A stretch of DNA of 9,824 nucleotides from Oscillospiraceae bacterium. Its GTDB lineage: Bacteria > Bacillota > Clostridia > Oscillospirales > Acutalibacteraceae. The position numbers were made by a program, and so were the translations under genes. How positions within the stretch are numbered: the first letter of the stretch is position 1; the number at the start of each line of letters is the position of its first letter. Under the pieces are notes generated by a model. The model saw only the letters and a program-made list of their open reading frames with translations, was not told where the DNA came from and made no database searches. The stretch spans positions 1-9,824 of the forward strand of contig JAQXLO010000001.1 of the NCBI GenBank assembly GCA_029012165.1, written 5' to 3'. Positions 7,587 through 9,824 of this stretch are shown piece after piece.

Positions 7587-7633
7587 TCTTATGTAAGTTT
7601 TCCGGGGCGGAAAACGGCGGTTTTTACATAAGA
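7587..7633 (-). repeat. Compound perfect inverted repeat in a 173-bp non-coding gap
   Basis: Outer arms TCTTATGTAA (7587-7596) and TTACATAAGA (7624-7633) are perfect 10-bp inverted copies. Nested directly inside are GTTTTCCG (7597-7604) and CGGAAAAC (7608-7615), perfect 8-bp copies around a GGG loop. One side carries an 8-nt bulge (7616-7623). That makes 18 bp of pairing. It starts 8 bp after the stop of the RusA-like gene, and no T-run follows on the minus strand, so a standard terminator is unlikely. Candidate roles are a protein-binding site, an origin-type structure or an mRNA processing hairpin. Confidence 0.75.
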
Positions 7634-7641
7634 TTTTCCCC

Positions 7642-8328
7642 TTAACAAAAGCGGACTTCATAGAGCTTCACCCCCTTATCCGGCAGCGTTTTCTCTTCGA
7701 CCATCCACATAGGAAAATCGTGTTTGGGAATCACATAGACTTCCGTGCGGTCCTCGCTTCCGACAGCGCTGCAATAGTAATGCGAACAAACTGCCGGGTG
7801 ATCGTCGGGCAGAACATACAGTGCCAGAATGTCCGTGACCATATTGGTTTCGATATTATCGTGATCCCGCATGGCCCGTTCCGGGCGGCTTCTGTCATAC
7901 ACATGGCGATAGGCAAGCACACAATCCCGAAAGCGGACCGGAGGCTTGCCCTCAAAGAACTTCCGCATAGCCGGATAAAGATAAGACCGGATATAGTCTG
8001 CTGAGCCGGACGCTTTCTTTGGCAGCAGTGCCGGAATGCGAACGGAGAACCATCCCTCGGCTGTAAACCCGACCTCGACCGGAATCGTATCGGATATGAT
8101 CGCATCCGTTTGGATTGTTGCCCCGGCTGCTCCGGTGTAGGCCGGAAGGACACGGGTGAGAAGAACTGTCTGCTCGGACAGTTCCTCAAGCCGAAGCGCC
8201 CGGTTATAGCTCTCCGGAAGATTTCCGTTTTCGTAAAACCAGCGGACGGCAGCGGCCTGTTCCTTCATGCGGGACAGCTTGGCTTCTACTTTGCCGAGCG
8301 TTTTCATATAAGTCGTTTCAGCCTTCAT
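7642..8328 (-). CDS. DUF6100-like protein with RusA-like signature
   Basis: 228 aa from ATG 8326-8328. GAGGAGG lies about 9 nt upstream, inside the 3' end of the preceding gene, and the two genes overlap by 11 bp. The N-terminal 60 residues are a charged helix likely to form a coiled coil (LGKVEAKLSRMKEQAAAVRWFYENG...LRLEELSEQTVLL). From about residue 93 the order of elements recalls the Holliday junction resolvase RusA: WFSVRIPALLP, a helix (ADYIRSYLYPAMRKFF), PPVRFR, then R-D155-x-D157-N, D175-D176 and a final strand TEVYVIP. The spacing D157 to D176 is 19, the same as between D72 and D91 of E. coli RusA as I recall it. The position of RusA Lys76 is Thr161 here. The DUF6100 name is from memory. 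Catalytic activity is uncertain. Confidence 0.75.
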   Translation of the reverse strand: MKAETTYMKTLGKVEAKLSRMKEQAAAVRWFYENGNLPESYNRALRLEELSEQTVLLTRVLPAYTGAAGATIQTDAIISDTIPVEVGFTAEGWFSVRIPALLPKKASGSADYIRSYLYPAMRKFFEGKPPVRFRDCVLAYRHVYDRSRPERAMRDHDNIETNMVTDILALYVLPDDHPAVCSHYYCSAVGSEDRTEVYVIPKHDFPMWMVEEKTLPDKGVKLYEVRFC

Positions 8329-8851
8329 GCTCGGTTGCCTCCTCACTGTAAAAATGAACTTCCGGTTCGTCCTGGCCGCAAAAATCTACTGTGGCGAACA
8401 GACACGGCGCATTCGGCAGCCGAACAGTGCTCACCATATCGATCCGAGGCACCACAACGATATATTTCATATCTTCCTGGGGCTGAAGCAGCCTCAACAG
8501 ATTCTGCTCGCCGTCATAGAGCACTACGATCTCATAGCCGACATTTTCTTTTAAGAAAAATAGCTGCGACGGATAGACCGCCGGATAATGCGCCATCGGT
8601 TCTACCTTGTCAATGAACCGGAGCAGCACCCATATCGCCAGGATCATCCGCTGATCCGGCTGGCACATCGGGTCAAGCCCGATATAATAACCACCGGAAA
8701 CATCTGCGATACGCATCTGCCTTTTCAGATTCCGCAGGATCTTTTCTGCCGTCTGCGGCGGCTTTTGCAGCATCTTTATGATTTGCGCACGGGGCAAGGC
8801 TCCGTATTGCGAGAGCCATTTGACCACATACTGTTCATCGGTCAACAGCAC
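8318..8851 (-). CDS. DUF5697-like winged-helix protein
   Basis: 177 aa from GTG 8849-8851, chosen because AAAAAGGAGG ends 8 nt upstream. The frame is open further up to an ATG at 8965, but that start would run far into the VirB4 gene and has no ribosome binding site. Residues about 3-57 read as a winged helix-turn-helix: LTDEQYVVKWLSQYGALPRAQIIKML, then TAEKILRNLKRQMRI and a hairpin VSGGYYIGL. The rest (58-177) is alpha/beta, with strands VGYEIVVLYDG and MKYIVVVPRIDMVSTVRL. It has no signal peptide or membrane segment. The family label is from memory and tentative. With the RusA-like protein it forms a translationally coupled pair placed between the two conjugation ATPases, which suggests nucleic-acid handling or regulation of transfer. 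Confidence 0.72.
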   Translation of the reverse strand: MLLTDEQYVVKWLSQYGALPRAQIIKMLQKPPQTAEKILRNLKRQMRIADVSGGYYIGLDPMCQPDQRMILAIWVLLRFIDKVEPMAHYPAVYPSQLFFLKENVGYEIVVLYDGEQNLLRLLQPQEDMKYIVVVPRIDMVSTVRLPNAPCLFATVDFCGQDEPEVHFYSEEATEHEG

Positions 8852-8888
8852 GATAACCACCTCCTTTTTGTACTCATTTGCGCCAAAA

Positions 8889-8912
8889 TGCGTATTCCGT
8901 GCAAAATACGCA
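8889..8912 (-). other. Small hairpin between virB4 and the winged-helix gene
   Basis: On the minus strand TGCGTATT (8912-8905) and AATACGCA (8896-8889) are perfect 8-bp inverted copies around an 8-nt loop, followed by TTTT and then GGCG. It begins 4 nt after the VirB4 stop. The stem is AT-rich and the T tract short, so it is at best a weak terminator. An mRNA-stabilising or processing hairpin is as likely. Confidence 0.5.
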
Positions 8913-8915
8913 CTG

Positions 8916-9824
8916 TTAATCCGCCTCATGCTGCCGCTCCTTGAGAATGGCTTCCAGCTCGGCACGGTCGGTCGTGATCATTTCCTGTTCCTCTTTGGAC
9001 GCCTTAATGATGACAGGCACCTTACTGTTGTTGGAGCAGATCAGCGCCTCGCCGCGTTCAAAGCGGGTAATGGAACGGATCTCGGTTTTCGTAAGCTTCA
9101 GCGTATCCCGGACAAACTCCGCTTCGTCCGGTTCCAGATTCAGAATGATCTTATTTTTGGAATTATTGATAATTGCCCGACCGTAGCGACCATCTTCCAA
9201 TCCGAAGAAATCGGACAGGTCCTGCGTTGCGGAAATCGCCGCGCCGCCGAAGCCTCGGATGACCTTGAATATTTCCAGGCAGAACTCTGCCGCCATACGG
9301 TTGGAACCGGCACCGATCAGCTGCCAGATCTCGTCGATCATAATGGCCTTCTTTTTTGTGCGGTCGCTTTTGATCTTGTCCCAGACATAATCAAGGGCGA
9401 TCATCATACCCACAGGCAGCAGCTTGCCCTTCAGCTCCGACAGGTCGAGAACGATATACTTATTAGACAGGTCCACATTCGTCTGCTGATTGAAGGACTG
9501 CGCCGAGCCGGTGACAAAGCGGCTGACAATGATGGCGATGCGCTTGGTCATTTCATTCTTTTGCAGTTCCTCATGCAGATCTCCGAGGATCGGCATGGCC
9601 TTCATCTTCGGCGGAACGGCATTGCGGTCCTCATAGACCGAATCGTTATCATGCGTGATACCGAACTTGCCGTAGGTACGGATCAGCGCCTCATCCAGCA
9701 TCTGCTCCTCTTCGTTGGTCATGTCCGGAATCAGCAGTGAGAAGAAGATCATCAGCTGCTGAATTTTCTGCGCCAGAAGGGAGTCCATCTCGCTGTAATC
9801 CAACTCATCGATCAGTTCCATCTC
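8916..9824 (-). CDS. virB4: VirB4/TraE-family conjugation ATPase, C-terminal part (5' end outside window)
   Basis: 302 residues are visible; the frame is open through the right edge and the Walker A region lies beyond it. Numbering from the Met at 9821: a helical segment (1-50); strand and helix VDLSNKYIVLDLSELKGK (116-133); Walker B KAIMIDEIWQLIG (158-170); ISATQDLSDFF (196-206) with the conserved Gln; and the end block GRAIINNSKNKIILNLEPDEAEF...SITRFERGEALI. This order is typical of the C-terminal RecA-like domain of VirB4 ATPases in Gram-positive conjugation systems. Family role: a cytoplasmic hexameric ATPase at the base of the type IV secretion channel, powering assembly and DNA transport. 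It is the first gene of the visible series, upstream of virD4, with four other genes' worth of unusual cargo between and after. Confidence 0.93.
   Translation of the reverse strand, partial: EMELIDELDYSEMDSLLAQKIQQLMIFFSLLIPDMTNEEEQMLDEALIRTYGKFGITHDNDSVYEDRNAVPPKMKAMPILGDLHEELQKNEMTKRIAIIVSRFVTGSAQSFNQQTNVDLSNKYIVLDLSELKGKLLPVGMMIALDYVWDKIKSDRTKKKAIMIDEIWQLIGAGSNRMAAEFCLEIFKVIRGFGGAAISATQDLSDFFGLEDGRYGRAIINNSKNKIILNLEPDEAEFVRDTLKLTKTEIRSITRFERGEALICSNNSKVPVIIKASKEEQEMITTDRAELEAILKERQHEAD

Noticed and set aside
7555..7590. Possible promoter TTGGGA ... TATAGC on the minus strand in the 173-bp gap
   Set aside because: The spacer is 15 bp and both hexamers are imperfect; not strong enough to call.
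7587..7633. Reading the nested inverted repeat as an ordinary intrinsic terminator
   Set aside because: No T-run follows the stem on the minus strand, and the plus strand has no gene to terminate here.
8852..8965. N-terminal extension of the DUF5697-like protein to an ATG at 8965
   Set aside because: It would overlap the VirB4 gene by 50 bp, lacks a ribosome binding site, and the GTG at 8851 has a near-perfect one.
8778..9740. A 320-codon open frame on the plus strand
   Set aside because: Antisense to VirB4 and the winged-helix gene; the minus-strand frames carry the family motifs.
1..9824. CRISPR array, tRNA, insertion sequence or integrase attachment site
   Set aside because: I saw no short regularly spaced repeats, cloverleaf-like sequence, transposase frame or terminal repeats; the only tandem repeats are the protein-domain repeats of the surface protein.

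Overview
All genes that can be supported in this window lie on the minus strand and read from right to left. The window looks like the transfer region of an integrative and conjugative element (or related conjugative plasmid) of a Firmicute, probably a gut clostridium of the Oscillospiraceae/Ruminococcaceae type. The grounds are strong AAAGGAGG-type Shine-Dalgarno sequences, base composition near half GC, a Gram-positive lipoprotein signal, a SpaA-type isopeptide surface protein, and VirB4 and VirD4 ATPases of the Gram-positive type IV secretion type. The organism is an inference.

Layout, in the direction of transcription: (1) the C-terminal 302 residues of a VirB4-like ATPase, running in from beyond the right edge; (2) a 64-bp gap with a small hairpin; (3) a 177-aa winged-helix protein (DUF5697-like) overlapping by 11 bp (4) a 228-aa protein (DUF6100-like) that carries a RusA-like D-x-D-N...D-D signature; (5) a 173-bp non-coding gap with two perfect inverted repeats; (6) a 384-aa winged-helix, replication-relaxation-like protein overlapping by 11 bp (7) a 620-aa VirD4/TraG coupling protein that appears to start at TTG; (8) a 421-aa protein with an acidic disordered N-terminus and three S1-like OB folds; (9) a 137-aa protein I do not recognise; (10) a 270-aa CAP-domain lipoprotein with a candidate promoter before it and a candidate terminator after it; (11) the first 596 residues of a large secreted protein with an NlpC/P60-like peptidase domain and SpaA-type repeats, running off the left edge.

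Working model (inference): VirB4 and VirD4 power and feed the DNA-transfer channel. The winged-helix proteins, the RusA-like protein and the S1 protein are candidates for handling nucleic acid at or near the channel. The two secreted proteins at the 3' end act at the cell surface: the NlpC-like domain could open peptidoglycan locally, the SpaA repeats form a rigid stalk, and the CAP lipoprotein sits on the outer face of the membrane. The relaxase, the VirB6-like channel protein and the integrase are not in this window.

There is no gene-free stretch longer than 300 bp. No tRNA, rRNA, CRISPR array, insertion sequence or att site was recognised.
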